A stretch of DNA of 64,000 bases, from positions 79,675-143,674 of the forward strand of contig CAMIYC010000003.1 of assembly GCA_946402905.1 (NCBI GenBank), in the 5' to 3' direction. This DNA comes from an uncultured Prevotellaceae bacterium. Its GTDB lineage: Bacteria > Bacteroidota > Bacteroidia > Bacteroidales > Bacteroidaceae. A model generated the notes under the pieces. That model searched no databases and was not told where the DNA came from. It worked only from the letters and a program-made list of their open reading frames with translations. Position numbers and translations under genes: made by a program. Below are positions 26,429 through 35,201 of this stretch, in pieces (the stretch's first letter is position 1; every line of letters begins with the position of its first letter).

Positions 26429-26965
26429 ATGCAAGACTATATCATCAAAGACACTTTCGACTGTGCGTGTGGTCAGTTGATACTCTGTTCGTATAAAGAC
26501 AAGTTATATCTTTGCGAATGGGCATCAGGAAAAAGCGTGGAAAGACACCTTTTGCGCATCAAGAAACAGTTGAAAACTGATTTTCAGGACGGCTCATCGC
26601 CGATCACAGAGCGTGCCAAGAAACAGCTTCACGAATACTTCACGAGGCAGCGCAGGTCGTTCAGCGTGCCCTACAAACTTGTGGGTACCGAATTTCAGAA
26701 GATGGTATGGAGCTCGCTGGCTAATATCCCTTATGGCAAGACCATCTCCTACGGCGAGCAAGCCCGCCGTCTGGGCATGCCCAACTCCGTGCGCGCCGTA
26801 GCCAACGCCGACGGTGCCAATCCTATCAGCATCATACTGCCCTGCCACCGCATAGTGGGCAGCAACAACCGTCTGACGGGCTACGGTGGCGGTCTGGAGG
26901 CTAAGCAATATCTGATAGACCTGGAGGTAGGCGCCACACATTTCAGAAAAAGACAAGAAAAATGA
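26429..26965 (+). CDS. ogt: Methylated-DNA--protein-cysteine methyltransferase
   Basis: This 178-residue suicide enzyme transfers the alkyl group from O6-alkylguanine in DNA to its own cysteine. The acceptor motif ILPCHRIVGSNNRLTGYGGG is intact, with the acceptor at Cys139. The helix-turn-helix that inserts the DNA-reading Arg is visible in YGEQARRLGMPNSVRAVANA. The N-terminal part is the usual poorly conserved ribonuclease-like domain. Length is normal. The stop codon overlaps the DUF554 start by 4 bp (ATGA), so the two are coexpressed even though they have no obvious functional link. Confidence 0.96.
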   Translation: MQDYIIKDTFDCACGQLILCSYKDKLYLCEWASGKSVERHLLRIKKQLKTDFQDGSSPITERAKKQLHEYFTRQRRSFSVPYKLVGTEFQKMVWSSLANIPYGKTISYGEQARRLGMPNSVRAVANADGANPISIILPCHRIVGSNNRLTGYGGGLEAKQYLIDLEVGATHFRKRQEK

Positions 26966-27657
26966 TAGGTACAATCGTCAACACAGCCACCATCATCATC
27001 GGGGCTGTCATAGGTGCGGTGATGCACCGTGGAATCCAGGAAAAATACAAGCAGATGCTCTATACGGGCCTTGGACTGGCCAGTCTGGCCATCGGCATGA
27101 ACGCCACGATCAGCCATTTCTCAGAAAGCGAGTATCCCGTATTATTTATCATCTCTATTGCCATAGGCGGCATCATAGGCACTGCCATCGACATCGACGG
27201 CCGTTTCAAGCGCCTGATCGACCACTATTCTAAAGATGGCAGCGGCAACCGTCTGGCCGACGGTCTTGCCACAGCTATCCTGCTGTATTGTATCGGCCCG
27301 CTGTCGATGCTGGGACCAGTGGTCAGTGCCCTGAAAGGCGATCATACGTTTCTTTTCACCAACGCCACGCTCGATTTTGTATCATCTACCATCTTTGCCT
27401 CCACCTATGGCATCGGGATGGTGCTTGCTGCCCCTGTATTATTTTGTTGGCAGGGTATGTTTTACCTGGTGACTACAATCAGCAGCTCAGCCATCAGTGA
27501 TGCACTGATGGCTGAGCTGCTCATCATAGGCGGTCTGCTGATCACCGCCTCTGGTCTTTCACTGCTTCAGCTGAAAGACTGCAAGACACTCAATCTGCTG
27601 CCTTCGCTGCTGGTGCCTATTGTATGGTTTATGGTTTTACACCTTACTGGGCATTGA
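26962..27657 (+). CDS. DUF554 family integral membrane protein
   Basis: The product (231 residues) consists almost entirely of membrane helices. It has the characteristic DUF554 opening MIGTIVNTATIIIGAVIGAV and the central AILLYCIGPLSMLGPV and LDFVSSTIFASTYGIG segments. It resembles YdfK/YqgA of other bacteria and is an inner-membrane protein with suspected transport function but no proven substrate. The start is fixed by the ATGA overlap with ogt. The 3' end overlaps the convergent DPP7 gene by 14 bp, leaving no room for a separate terminator. Confidence 0.93.
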   Translation: MIGTIVNTATIIIGAVIGAVMHRGIQEKYKQMLYTGLGLASLAIGMNATISHFSESEYPVLFIISIAIGGIIGTAIDIDGRFKRLIDHYSKDGSGNRLADGLATAILLYCIGPLSMLGPVVSALKGDHTFLFTNATLDFVSSTIFASTYGIGMVLAAPVLFCWQGMFYLVTTISSSAISDALMAELLIIGGLLITASGLSLLQLKDCKTLNLLPSLLVPIVWFMVLHLTGH

Positions 27658-29758
27658 TTTCCTGCAGCAGTCGGTCGGCATGTCCCCATTTGTCCATGAG
27701 ATAGAGCACGTAGCGAATATCCACCCCGATGCAGCGTGCGAGTTTCTTGTCGAAGAATATATCGCTGGAGAGACTGTCCCAGTTGCCGTCGAAAGCGAGT
27801 CCGATCAATTCGCCCTTGCCATTGAACATGGGCGACCCACTGTTTCCTCCCGTGATGTCATTGTTGGTGAGAAAACAGAGCTGCATCTTGCCTGTGGTCT
27901 TGTCGGTATACTTGCCGAAATCCTTCACAGAGAGGAGTTCCTTCATGATAGGCTCAGCCTCATACTCAAAAATCTCGTCGGCCCGGTTCATTTTTTCCAC
28001 GATGCTCTCCGCAGTGGTATAATAGCCTGACGGTGCGCCATTGAGCATGTATTCTCCCACCTGGCCGTAGCTGAGACGCATGGTGAAGTTGGCATCGCTG
28101 TAATGGGGCATATCCTGCTCCATACGCACCACGGCATCGCAGAGATAACGCTCCTGCAACTGTATATCCTCGTCGTTGCGCGCCATTTCCTCCCTGAGGT
28201 CGTAAATGATGTCCATCACATCCTCTCCAAACTTCACTCCCGGATCTTTATGGAATTTCTTCTTGTTGAAATAAATCTTCTTGCCCGACTTCATCAGGAT
28301 AGACTTTTTGTAAAGGTCGTTGACGAAGGTCGTATAATCATTGTTGTACTTTGTCTTGATGGTGCTGTAGAATTTCGGCAAATACTTGGCATCCACATGC
28401 TCGGCATAGTTTTTCAGCATGGCAGCGAGCACCTCTTTGTCGAGAGCCTCGTCCCACTCATTGCTGTTATCAGCAAACTGGAAATACTGTTTTTTGGGTT
28501 TGTCGGCAGGACCTTTCACCTCCATGCCGTTGATGAGTCGCATGCTGCGTGAGAAGAGTTCGCTGTTGCGGCTGAACGACTCCATGAGGTAATAGAAAGT
28601 GCGGTCGGGCACCATATTGGCGGCATAGAGGTTTTTCATGTGCTCGAAATTGAGTTTTCCACGCAGATACCCCGTAGAATCCTGCCACTGACGTATTTTT
28701 TCCTCAAAAGCAGCCTTCTGCGAAATGATACCTATAGAATCGATACACTTATTCATTCCGATGGAATTTTTCCAGTAGTTGCTGCTCTGGGCATACTTGC
28801 TGTCATACTTGATACGCACCGCCTCGTCGGCCCTCATGTGACGGAGCATGATCTCCTGCTTGATGCCACGCACCTGAGCACGTGTGGCGTTCTCAGCATC
28901 ACGCATCTGTTTGATGCCATACGAAGAGAGATAGCGCTCGGTACTGCCTGGATAACCGATGGTCATAGCGAAATCGCCATCCTTATATCCCTGCATGGAC
29001 ACCTGTGCCCAGCGTTTGGGATGATATGGCACATTGTCCTCGCTATACTCCGCCGGTCCGTTGGTTTTCGGGTCGGCATAGATACGGAAGACCGAGAAGT
29101 CGCAGGTCTGGCGCGGCCACATCCAGTTGTCGGTCTCTCCTCCGAACTTACCCATCGACTTGGGCACGGTGAATACCAGTCGCAGGTCGGTGAAGTCCTG
29201 ATAGGTGGTAGCGTAGTATTTATTGCCCTCATAGAAAGGATCGATATCGACATGGAGTGTTTTGTCTATGCGCTTGACAGAGTCGGTCAGGGCGTTGGTG
29301 AGCGAGTCGAGCAAGAGTGCCCTCTTATCCCGGCTCATCTGTTCCAGCCCCATGGCCATCAGCCTGTCGGTGATGTCTTTCTGATCGATCATGAAACTGA
29401 CGAACATATTTTTGTTGGGTAATTCCTCCTCATACGACTTGGCATAAAATCCATTGAGCATATAATCATGCTCTACAGTGGAATGGCTGCGTATGGCCTC
29501 GAATCCGCAATGATGATTGGTGAAGACGAGTCCATTGGGCGAGACGACTACCCCCGAACAATAGCCGCTGAAGTTGACACATGCGTTTTTGAGTGCATTG
29601 TCACCATAATAGAGGTCGTTGTAAGACATCTGAAATCCCTCATTCTGCATGATCTCATAGACCTGAGGCGGCAGATTGTAGATGGTCCACATACCTTCGT
29701 CGGCTTTCGACGAGAAGGCTGTGAGTACACATAAAAGCAATAATGTGATTTTTTTCAT
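27644..29758 (-). CDS. dpp7: S46 family dipeptidyl-peptidase 7
   Basis: This 704-residue periplasmic serine peptidase removes dipeptides from peptide N-termini, feeding amino-acid use in Bacteroidetes. A signal peptide (about 1-19, ending SSKA) is followed by the first catalytic-site motif TNHHCG (His83) and the Asp-bearing segment WMWPRQTCDFSVFR. The nucleophile is in GGNSGSPM (Ser640). In the S46 family an Arg in the FDR motif after the Ser marks the Asp/Glu-specific DPP11, while Gly marks DPP7 with its preference for hydrophobic residues. Here the motif is AFDGN (Gly658), so DPP7 is favoured. The gene lies 19 bp downstream of the flippase and may be read from the same transcript. Confidence 0.93.
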   Translation of the reverse strand: MKKITLLLLCVLTAFSSKADEGMWTIYNLPPQVYEIMQNEGFQMSYNDLYYGDNALKNACVNFSGYCSGVVVSPNGLVFTNHHCGFEAIRSHSTVEHDYMLNGFYAKSYEEELPNKNMFVSFMIDQKDITDRLMAMGLEQMSRDKRALLLDSLTNALTDSVKRIDKTLHVDIDPFYEGNKYYATTYQDFTDLRLVFTVPKSMGKFGGETDNWMWPRQTCDFSVFRIYADPKTNGPAEYSEDNVPYHPKRWAQVSMQGYKDGDFAMTIGYPGSTERYLSSYGIKQMRDAENATRAQVRGIKQEIMLRHMRADEAVRIKYDSKYAQSSNYWKNSIGMNKCIDSIGIISQKAAFEEKIRQWQDSTGYLRGKLNFEHMKNLYAANMVPDRTFYYLMESFSRNSELFSRSMRLINGMEVKGPADKPKKQYFQFADNSNEWDEALDKEVLAAMLKNYAEHVDAKYLPKFYSTIKTKYNNDYTTFVNDLYKKSILMKSGKKIYFNKKKFHKDPGVKFGEDVMDIIYDLREEMARNDEDIQLQERYLCDAVVRMEQDMPHYSDANFTMRLSYGQVGEYMLNGAPSGYYTTAESIVEKMNRADEIFEYEAEPIMKELLSVKDFGKYTDKTTGKMQLCFLTNNDITGGNSGSPMFNGKGELIGLAFDGNWDSLSSDIFFDKKLARCIGVDIRYVLYLMDKWGHADRLLQEINAQ

Positions 29759-29777
29759 ATTGATATAATGTTGATGA

Positions 29778-31271
29778 TTATTTTCTGAAATACTTGCCGA
29801 TCACCGGCAGACTGTGCAGGGGGAAATCCTTTTTGACGATATAAGCCATGAAAACGGCGATGATAAGGGTATTGAGCACGATGGCCACCCACAATGGTGT
29901 ATACTCAGAGACAAAGTGCATGGCGACGAAAAGCACGGCAGCCAGCAGCACATACATCATGATATCGCGTATGGGATAATTGACGGGATAATAGCGCTGG
30001 CCCACGAAATAAGAGATGAGCATGGAGACACCGTAGGCCACGAATCCTGCCCATGCACATGCCATATAGCTGTAGCGCGGGATGAAGATGATGTCGATGG
30101 CGAAGAGCACCACCACACCGATGCCTGAGAAATAGGCTCCCCAGATGGTACGGTCGGTGAGTTTGTACCAGAAAGAGAGGTTGAAAAACACGCCAAACAT
30201 GATCTCAGCCACCATCACGATGGGCACCACTCGCAAACCCTCCCAATAACTGCTTCCTATGATATACTTGAACACATTGATATATGCCATGACGAAGAGG
30301 AAAGCCAGGAGCGTGAAGATGACATAATACTTCATGGTCTCAGCATACGTCTCCTTATTGTCGCGGTCCTTGACCTTACTGAAGACAAAAGGCTCGTAGG
30401 CGAAGCGGAAAGCCTGTGTGATCATCATCATGATCATGGCTATCTTGATACAGGCCCCGTAGATGCCCAGCTGTGCCCTGGCATCAGCAGTGGATCCGTC
30501 GTAGAAATAAGGGAAGAGAATCTGAGAAGCACACTGGTTGAGCTGTCCGGCGAGCCCCATAACCAAGATGGGCCAAGCGTAGACGAGCATCCGCCGGCAT
30601 GCCTTGGTATCAAATCCGAAACGAATGCCGCCCAGTTCTTTATATAAGAACAGCACATTGGCAAGTGAGCAGAAGAGATTGATGTAAAACACCCATACCA
30701 CGTCGTAGTGGAACTGCTCGCCATACATGCCGAAAGGATTGAGGTGAAGGGCAGGCAGAACAAAGAAATAGACCACATTGAGCACGATATTGAGTACGAT
30801 ATTGGCTATCTTGAGCGTAGCAAACTTGAGTGGCTTGTGTGTACATCTGAGATAGTCGAAGAGGATGCATGTGAAAGCGTCGATGGCCACCGTGGTGTAC
30901 ATGACAGCCACAAACTCAGGATGGTCGGCATATCCCACAAGACCGGCGATAGGTTTGCAGAACATCAGTACCAACAGGGTAGATACCGCGGCCACAGTGC
31001 CCACCAAGCGCAGCGTGGTGGAATAGATGCGCTTCGGATTCTCCCCCTCTTTGCTCATAAACCGGAAGAAGGTGGTCTCCATTCCGAAAGTGAGCAAGAT
31101 AATCAGGATGGCCACATAGGCATACACATTGGTGATGACTCCATATTCACCTCCAGAGGCCGCAAATTTGGCCGTCTGTATAGGTACGAGCAGATAGTTG
31201 ACAAAACGTGCCACTATGCTGCTCAGACCATAGATGGCGGTATCTTTTGCAAGGGATTTTAAATTTGCCAT
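29778..31271 (-). CDS. Polysaccharide biosynthesis protein / oligosaccharide flippase (MOP superfamily)
   Basis: The product (497 residues) has about 14 predicted membrane helices and the Wzx-like start LKSLAKDTAIYGLSSIVARFVNYLLVP. Proteins of this type move lipid-linked oligosaccharides across the inner membrane for capsule, O-antigen or related glycans. A conserved Arg/Lys pattern at the cytoplasmic ends (MSKEGENPKRIYSTTLR) is typical of the family. The gene stands alone without neighbouring glycosyltransferases, which is common for a core-genome flippase in this phylum. It is divergent from no gene: the fucosidase lies upstream in the same orientation, 55 bp away. Substrate unknown; MviN-like and Wzx-like functions are both possible. 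Confidence 0.9.
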   Translation of the reverse strand: MANLKSLAKDTAIYGLSSIVARFVNYLLVPIQTAKFAASGGEYGVITNVYAYVAILIILLTFGMETTFFRFMSKEGENPKRIYSTTLRLVGTVAAVSTLLVLMFCKPIAGLVGYADHPEFVAVMYTTVAIDAFTCILFDYLRCTHKPLKFATLKIANIVLNIVLNVVYFFVLPALHLNPFGMYGEQFHYDVVWVFYINLFCSLANVLFLYKELGGIRFGFDTKACRRMLVYAWPILVMGLAGQLNQCASQILFPYFYDGSTADARAQLGIYGACIKIAMIMMMITQAFRFAYEPFVFSKVKDRDNKETYAETMKYYVIFTLLAFLFVMAYINVFKYIIGSSYWEGLRVVPIVMVAEIMFGVFFNLSFWYKLTDRTIWGAYFSGIGVVVLFAIDIIFIPRYSYMACAWAGFVAYGVSMLISYFVGQRYYPVNYPIRDIMMYVLLAAVLFVAMHFVSEYTPLWVAIVLNTLIIAVFMAYIVKKDFPLHSLPVIGKYFRK

Positions 31272-31326
31272 GATGTTGTTTGGTGTACAATATTGGCTAT
31301 TGGCTGTTAACTATATCTATTAACTG

Positions 31327-32628
31327 TTATTTGACGGTCAACTCAATGACGTGGTCGATCTCATCGGGCGCGTGCTCCAGGTGGAGCACGATGCCATCCT
31401 CTACTTTGGTATACTTCACCGCCCGGCGGGTGAGGAAATCGCAGACCCCCTTCACTTTCAACCCTGACAATGGCAGAAAAAGTGAAGTGTCCTGGAGTTG
31501 GAGGATGTGTATATAAAGTTTGTCGCCATGTCGGGTCGACACGCCCCAGTCATGCGGAGCCACATCACCCCCACGCGTATTGCGTATAGTAGGCTCATAG
31601 AGCTTCATCCACTCACCTATCTCACTCAGTCTTTTGAGTGACTCCTCGGGCAACCTTCCGTCGGGCTGTGGACCAATGTTGAGCAACAAGTTGGCATTTT
31701 TGCCAGCAGCCCTGACCAGCAGATGAATCAACTGGCGTGCAGACTTGTATTGATCGTCGAGGATATTATATCCCCATGTCGTGTTCATCGTCTCGCAGGT
31801 CTCCAAGGGCAATGGACTGATGTCTTGTCCGGAAAGTCCCGCCTTGTTCTCACCGGGTAAGTCGCGCTCGAAGATCTGTATATCCTCGCCGGGGAAAGGT
31901 GTGAGATGATGATTGTTGGCCACGAGGCAAGACGGCTGCAGACGGTGTATCAGCTCATACTGACCCCATAGCTGCCAGTCAAACGGCTTGCTGTCGCTGT
32001 CGTGATCCCACACCCCGTCAAACCATATCGCGCCTATAGGCCCGTAGTTGGTGAGCAGTTCTGTCAGCTGTCGGTTCATAAACTGATAATACTCCGGCCA
32101 GTTTTGCCGGTCTTTCGGACGTCCTGTACCCAGTCCTGTACGACCGAGCGGATAGTCAGTCCTCCCCCAGTCGAGATGCGAGTAATAGAAATGAAGGCGT
32201 ATGCCCTCTCTCCGGCAGGCTTCGGCCAGTTCTTTTATGATATCTCTATGAAAAGGTGTGGCATCGACGATGTTGTATGCAGACTGTGCGGTATGAAACA
32301 TGGAGAAACCATCGTGATGGCGTGAGGTGATGGTGATATACCTGGCTCCTGAAGCCTTGATGGCCCTCACCCATTCATCGGCATTGAAATGCGCGGGATA
32401 GAAGCCACCTGCCAACTTGGGATATTCCTGATAATTGATGTTTCGGTTTTGCATGACCCACTCACCGCTTCCGAGCATGGAATAAATACCCCAGTGAATG
32501 AAAATGCCGAACTTATCGTCCTGGAATTGCTGCTGTGCGTCTCTTATCTCCTGAGAAGGCTGATAGGTCTGTGAAAAGAGGTCGAGACCCAAGAGTACAA
32601 ACACTGCTATAATAAATGTTTTTCTCAT
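31327..32628 (-). CDS. GH29 alpha-L-fucosidase, exported
   Basis: The product (433 residues) has a signal peptide (MRKTFIIAVFVLLGLDLFSQ). GH29 features are FGIFIHWGIYSMLG (40-53), TSRHHDGFSMF (101-111) and GAIWFDGVWDHD, whose Asp204 is the expected catalytic nucleophile. The C-terminal part carries a small beta-sandwich. GH29 enzymes remove alpha-linked fucose from host mucin or plant glycans by a retaining mechanism. The ATG at 32628 is chosen because it starts directly at the signal peptide; an upstream in-frame ATG at 32700 would add 24 residues before it and lies on the promoter. Close to some plant-type 1,3-1,4-fucosidases by length, but linkage preference cannot be read. Confidence 0.93.
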   Translation of the reverse strand: MRKTFIIAVFVLLGLDLFSQTYQPSQEIRDAQQQFQDDKFGIFIHWGIYSMLGSGEWVMQNRNINYQEYPKLAGGFYPAHFNADEWVRAIKASGARYITITSRHHDGFSMFHTAQSAYNIVDATPFHRDIIKELAEACRREGIRLHFYYSHLDWGRTDYPLGRTGLGTGRPKDRQNWPEYYQFMNRQLTELLTNYGPIGAIWFDGVWDHDSDSKPFDWQLWGQYELIHRLQPSCLVANNHHLTPFPGEDIQIFERDLPGENKAGLSGQDISPLPLETCETMNTTWGYNILDDQYKSARQLIHLLVRAAGKNANLLLNIGPQPDGRLPEESLKRLSEIGEWMKLYEPTIRNTRGGDVAPHDWGVSTRHGDKLYIHILQLQDTSLFLPLSGLKVKGVCDFLTRRAVKYTKVEDGIVLHLEHAPDEIDHVIELTVK

Positions 32629-32669
32629 TATATATACAAATACATTATTTATACGTCTCTTTTTCGATA

Positions 32670-32701
32670 CAAATATAGGTATTTTATTTATATCTGACAA
32701 A
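32670..32701 (-). promoter_or_regulatory. Bacteroidetes-type promoter for the fucosidase gene
   Basis: On the minus strand TTTG (32701-32698), a 20-bp spacer and TATATTTG (32677-32670) match the consensus exactly. They place transcription about 35 nt upstream of the ATG at 32628. This overlaps the region just upstream of the divergent gene at 32722. Confidence 0.78.
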
Positions 32702-32708
32702 TTTTTAT

Positions 32709-32716
32709 TAATTTTG
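32709..32716 (+). promoter_or_regulatory. -7 promoter element of the HhH protein gene
   Basis: TAATTTTG ends 5 bp before the GTG at 32722. A transcript starting at the usual distance would begin at or next to the start codon, suggesting a leaderless mRNA. Confidence 0.5.
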
Positions 32717-32721
32717 CTTTT

Positions 32722-34713
32722 GTGAAACGAATCATCCTTATCTATCTGCTGCTCTTTTGTTTTTCGGCCAGTCGTTCGCAGACAATAAGAGAATGGGAAT
32801 CCTACTTCAGCCAGCTCAGCACTTTTGAAGACATGGAATCAGAAGACTGGCAGGACTCCTATGAGTTGCTCTGCGACCTTGAGGAGCATCCTATCCATAT
32901 CAACAGTGCCACCTGGGATGAGCTGGCGAGTATCCCTTTCTTAAACCACCAACAGATAGACGACATTCTTTCGTATATCTATCAGTATGGCGGCATACAG
33001 TCTGTGGGTGAACTGGCAATGATCAGGTCGATAGACTACAACACCCGTTGTCTGTTGAGTTTTTTCATCGATTGTGAGATGGTGGAAGAAAAGAAATATC
33101 CCACACTCCGACAAATCCTCAAATACGGGAAGAGCGACCTGCTGCTGACGGGCAATATCCCCTTTTATGAGCGCCGCGGAGACCAGGAGAGCTACCTGGG
33201 CTATCAATACCGCCATTCGGTGCGTTATCAGTTTAGATACTCAGACTACCTGAAGATAGGATTCCTGGGCAGTCAAGACGCTGGTGAACCGTTTTTCGCC
33301 GACAAGAACCATTTGGGATACGACAACTACTCACTCTATCTGCAGCTGAAGCGTCTGGGCCATCTGAAATCACTCAACATAGGCCGTTATCGCGCATCTT
33401 TCGGCATGGGACTTGTGATGAACAATGACTTCAACATGGGAAAAATAGCGAGTATCTCCAGACTGGGCCAAACCACGAACAGCATACGTGCACACACCTC
33501 ACGCAGCGTTGCCAACTACCTGCAAGGGGCCGCCGCCACCATCACCCTGACAAAGGGACTGGACGTGAGCGGACTGTTGTCGTATCGCAAGCAAGACGCC
33601 ACGCTCAACCGCTCCGACTCCACCATCTCGAGCATCGTGACTACGGGCTATCACCGCACACCGACAGAGATGGCCAAGAAGAACAATATATCGGAAACCA
33701 CCGCCGGTATGCATGTGAACTACTCTGAAAACGGCTGGCATGCCGGCACAACCGCCTCCTATACAGGCTACAGCCGTGAGCTGCGCCCCGACACCACACA
33801 GGCCTACCGCCGCTATGACGCAGCGGGAGACCATTTTTGGAATGCCAGCGTCGACTACGGTTATACCAGTGGTCTGGTGACGCTGCAAGGCGAGACCGCC
33901 ATCAACGGCCGTCATGCCCTGGCCACAGTCAACAGTGTGAGCATGACTCCCTCCCCCACCCTATCAATGATGCTTGTCTACCGGTATTACGACAAAGAAT
34001 ACCATGCCATTCACGGCAGGAGTTTCAGTGAGGGAGGCAGGGTGCAAAACGAACATGGTATCTACTTTGGCGGCCGATGGCAAGCCCTGCACCACCTCCA
34101 ACTGACGGCCTATACCGACTATGCCTACTTCGGAGCACCGAAATACCAGGCACGGATATCCTCCCGGTCGTGGGACAACCTGATACAGGCCCAATACAGC
34201 ACCAACAACTTCTCACTCACGGCCAGGTATCGGTTGAAACTGCGTCAGTATGACAACAGCAAAAAAACCGCCCTCGTCGACAAAATCAGTCAGAAAGCGC
34301 ATGTGGGCATGACATTCATTCACAGACAATGGACGTGGTCTACACAAGCCGACATGGCCTATACCGACTTTGACACGAGGAGTCTGGGATGGATGCTGTG
34401 TGAGCATGTCAGCTATGCTCACCGCTGGTGGCGCATGAGTGCCAATATAGCCTACTTTCACACCGACGACAATGAGAGCCGTATCTATAGCTATGACCAA
34501 GGCACGCTCTACCAGTTTGCCTTCCAGTCCTATTCAGGCGAAGGTATCAAATATGGGTTATTCATCCGTGCTGACATCAGCGCACAACTGATGCTGATCG
34601 GCCATCTGTCGACCATCAATTATTTCGACCGCAACCATATCTCCAGCGGATACCAGCAAATCAACCATTCATCGAAAACAGACCTGGAAATCCAGTTGCG
34701 ATGGAAGTTTTGA
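32722..34713 (+). CDS. Exported helix-hairpin-helix protein with predicted outer-membrane beta-barrel
   Basis: The product (663 residues) starts at GTG and has a signal peptide (MKRIILIYLLLFCFSASRSQ). Residues about 55-115 contain a ComEA-like helix-hairpin-helix pair (HINSATWDELASIPFLNHQQIDDILSYI). The remaining 500 residues are amphipathic beta strands with many aromatic girdle residues and end LEIQLRWKF, the terminal Phe pattern of outer-membrane barrels. This suggests an outer-membrane protein whose periplasmic N-terminus might contact DNA or protein. A DNA-uptake role by analogy with ComEA is a guess, since HhH domains in this phylum are attached to various barrels. It is the last gene before the putative origin. 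Confidence 0.82.
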   Translation: MKRIILIYLLLFCFSASRSQTIREWESYFSQLSTFEDMESEDWQDSYELLCDLEEHPIHINSATWDELASIPFLNHQQIDDILSYIYQYGGIQSVGELAMIRSIDYNTRCLLSFFIDCEMVEEKKYPTLRQILKYGKSDLLLTGNIPFYERRGDQESYLGYQYRHSVRYQFRYSDYLKIGFLGSQDAGEPFFADKNHLGYDNYSLYLQLKRLGHLKSLNIGRYRASFGMGLVMNNDFNMGKIASISRLGQTTNSIRAHTSRSVANYLQGAAATITLTKGLDVSGLLSYRKQDATLNRSDSTISSIVTTGYHRTPTEMAKKNNISETTAGMHVNYSENGWHAGTTASYTGYSRELRPDTTQAYRRYDAAGDHFWNASVDYGYTSGLVTLQGETAINGRHALATVNSVSMTPSPTLSMMLVYRYYDKEYHAIHGRSFSEGGRVQNEHGIYFGGRWQALHHLQLTAYTDYAYFGAPKYQARISSRSWDNLIQAQYSTNNFSLTARYRLKLRQYDNSKKTALVDKISQKAHVGMTFIHRQWTWSTQADMAYTDFDTRSLGWMLCEHVSYAHRWWRMSANIAYFHTDDNESRIYSYDQGTLYQFAFQSYSGEGIKYGLFIRADISAQLMLIGHLSTINYFDRNHISSGYQQINHSSKTDLEIQLRWKF

Positions 34714-35173
34714 AACACTTATCATTTTTTATTTTTATTCTTTTTAATTTTATAATGAAAAATAAGAAATGATGATATGGATGGGGAAAAGTGGATAAAT
34801 CCTAAAATATATCAGTGATGATGACTTATACAGTTGATAGGTATAATGTTGATTTTGATGGTGGATATGATATGACTGTAAATCTGTGAGTTATGAAGTT
34901 ATCCACAGTATTGTAATATGGTGTAAAACGCCTTCTGTATAACTGTATCATTCAGACGACTGTGGATTAATGATTGATAAGTGTATTGAAAACATTCATT
35001 TTTGCAAGTAACTGCCCACAGGAGGATGGGAAAATCCGGTCGACGTGGATTACTTATCATAGTTTGCCTAAGAAATACACACAGTTTTCCACAATGCTGT
35101 GGAAAACTTTTTATTATCATCACTTAATCATAAAAACACGGTAGACAAAGTCTGTAATCTCAGATTTTTTGAC
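34714..35173. other. oriC: Candidate chromosomal replication origin (oriC)
   Basis: This gene-free region contains a perfect DnaA box TTATCCACA (34899-34907). One-mismatch boxes lie at 34790-34798 (minus), 34961-34969 (minus), 35085-35093 (plus) and 35098-35106 (minus), and two-mismatch boxes near 34860 and 35044. The last close pair forms a palindrome, AGTTTTCCACA-ATGC-TGTGGAAAACT. AT-rich stretches at both ends (34721-34773 with a 16-bp AT stem, and 35107-35140) could unwind. In sampled lines plus-strand composition is mostly C-rich to the left and G-rich to the right, the sign change expected at an origin. Against it, most flanking genes would be transcribed toward the fork. dnaA itself is not nearby, as is common in Bacteroidetes. 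Confidence 0.6.
34721..34773. terminator. AT-rich 16-bp stem-loop after the HhH gene
   Basis: ATCATTTTTTATTTTT pairs with AAAAATAAGAAATGAT (15 of 16) around a 21-nt loop, starting 8 bp after the stop codon. It may terminate the HhH transcript or be part of an AT-rich unwinding element of the proposed origin. Confidence 0.5.
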
Positions 35174-35181
35174 TACTTTTG
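35174..35181 (+). promoter_or_regulatory. -7 promoter element of mutS
   Basis: TACTTTTG lies 20 bp before the ATG at 35202 and matches TAnnTTTG. It borders the candidate origin, so mutS may be expressed in step with replication initiation; this is speculative. Confidence 0.5.
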
Positions 35182-35201
35182 CGGTTAAAATACAAGAAGA
35201 C

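Noticed and set aside
27620..29734. Plus-strand frames across the DPP7 gene (27620-28030, 28103-28552, 28640-29422, 29468-29734)
   Set aside because: They are shadows of the S46 gene, which has its full catalytic set and a signal peptide.
35083..35112. AGTTTTCCACA/TGTGGAAAACT followed by TTTTT as a terminator
   Set aside because: It has terminator form, but the nearest upstream stop codon is about 370 bp away and already has its own stem-loop. Both arms are DnaA-box-like, so I assign it to the candidate origin, though a double role is not excluded.
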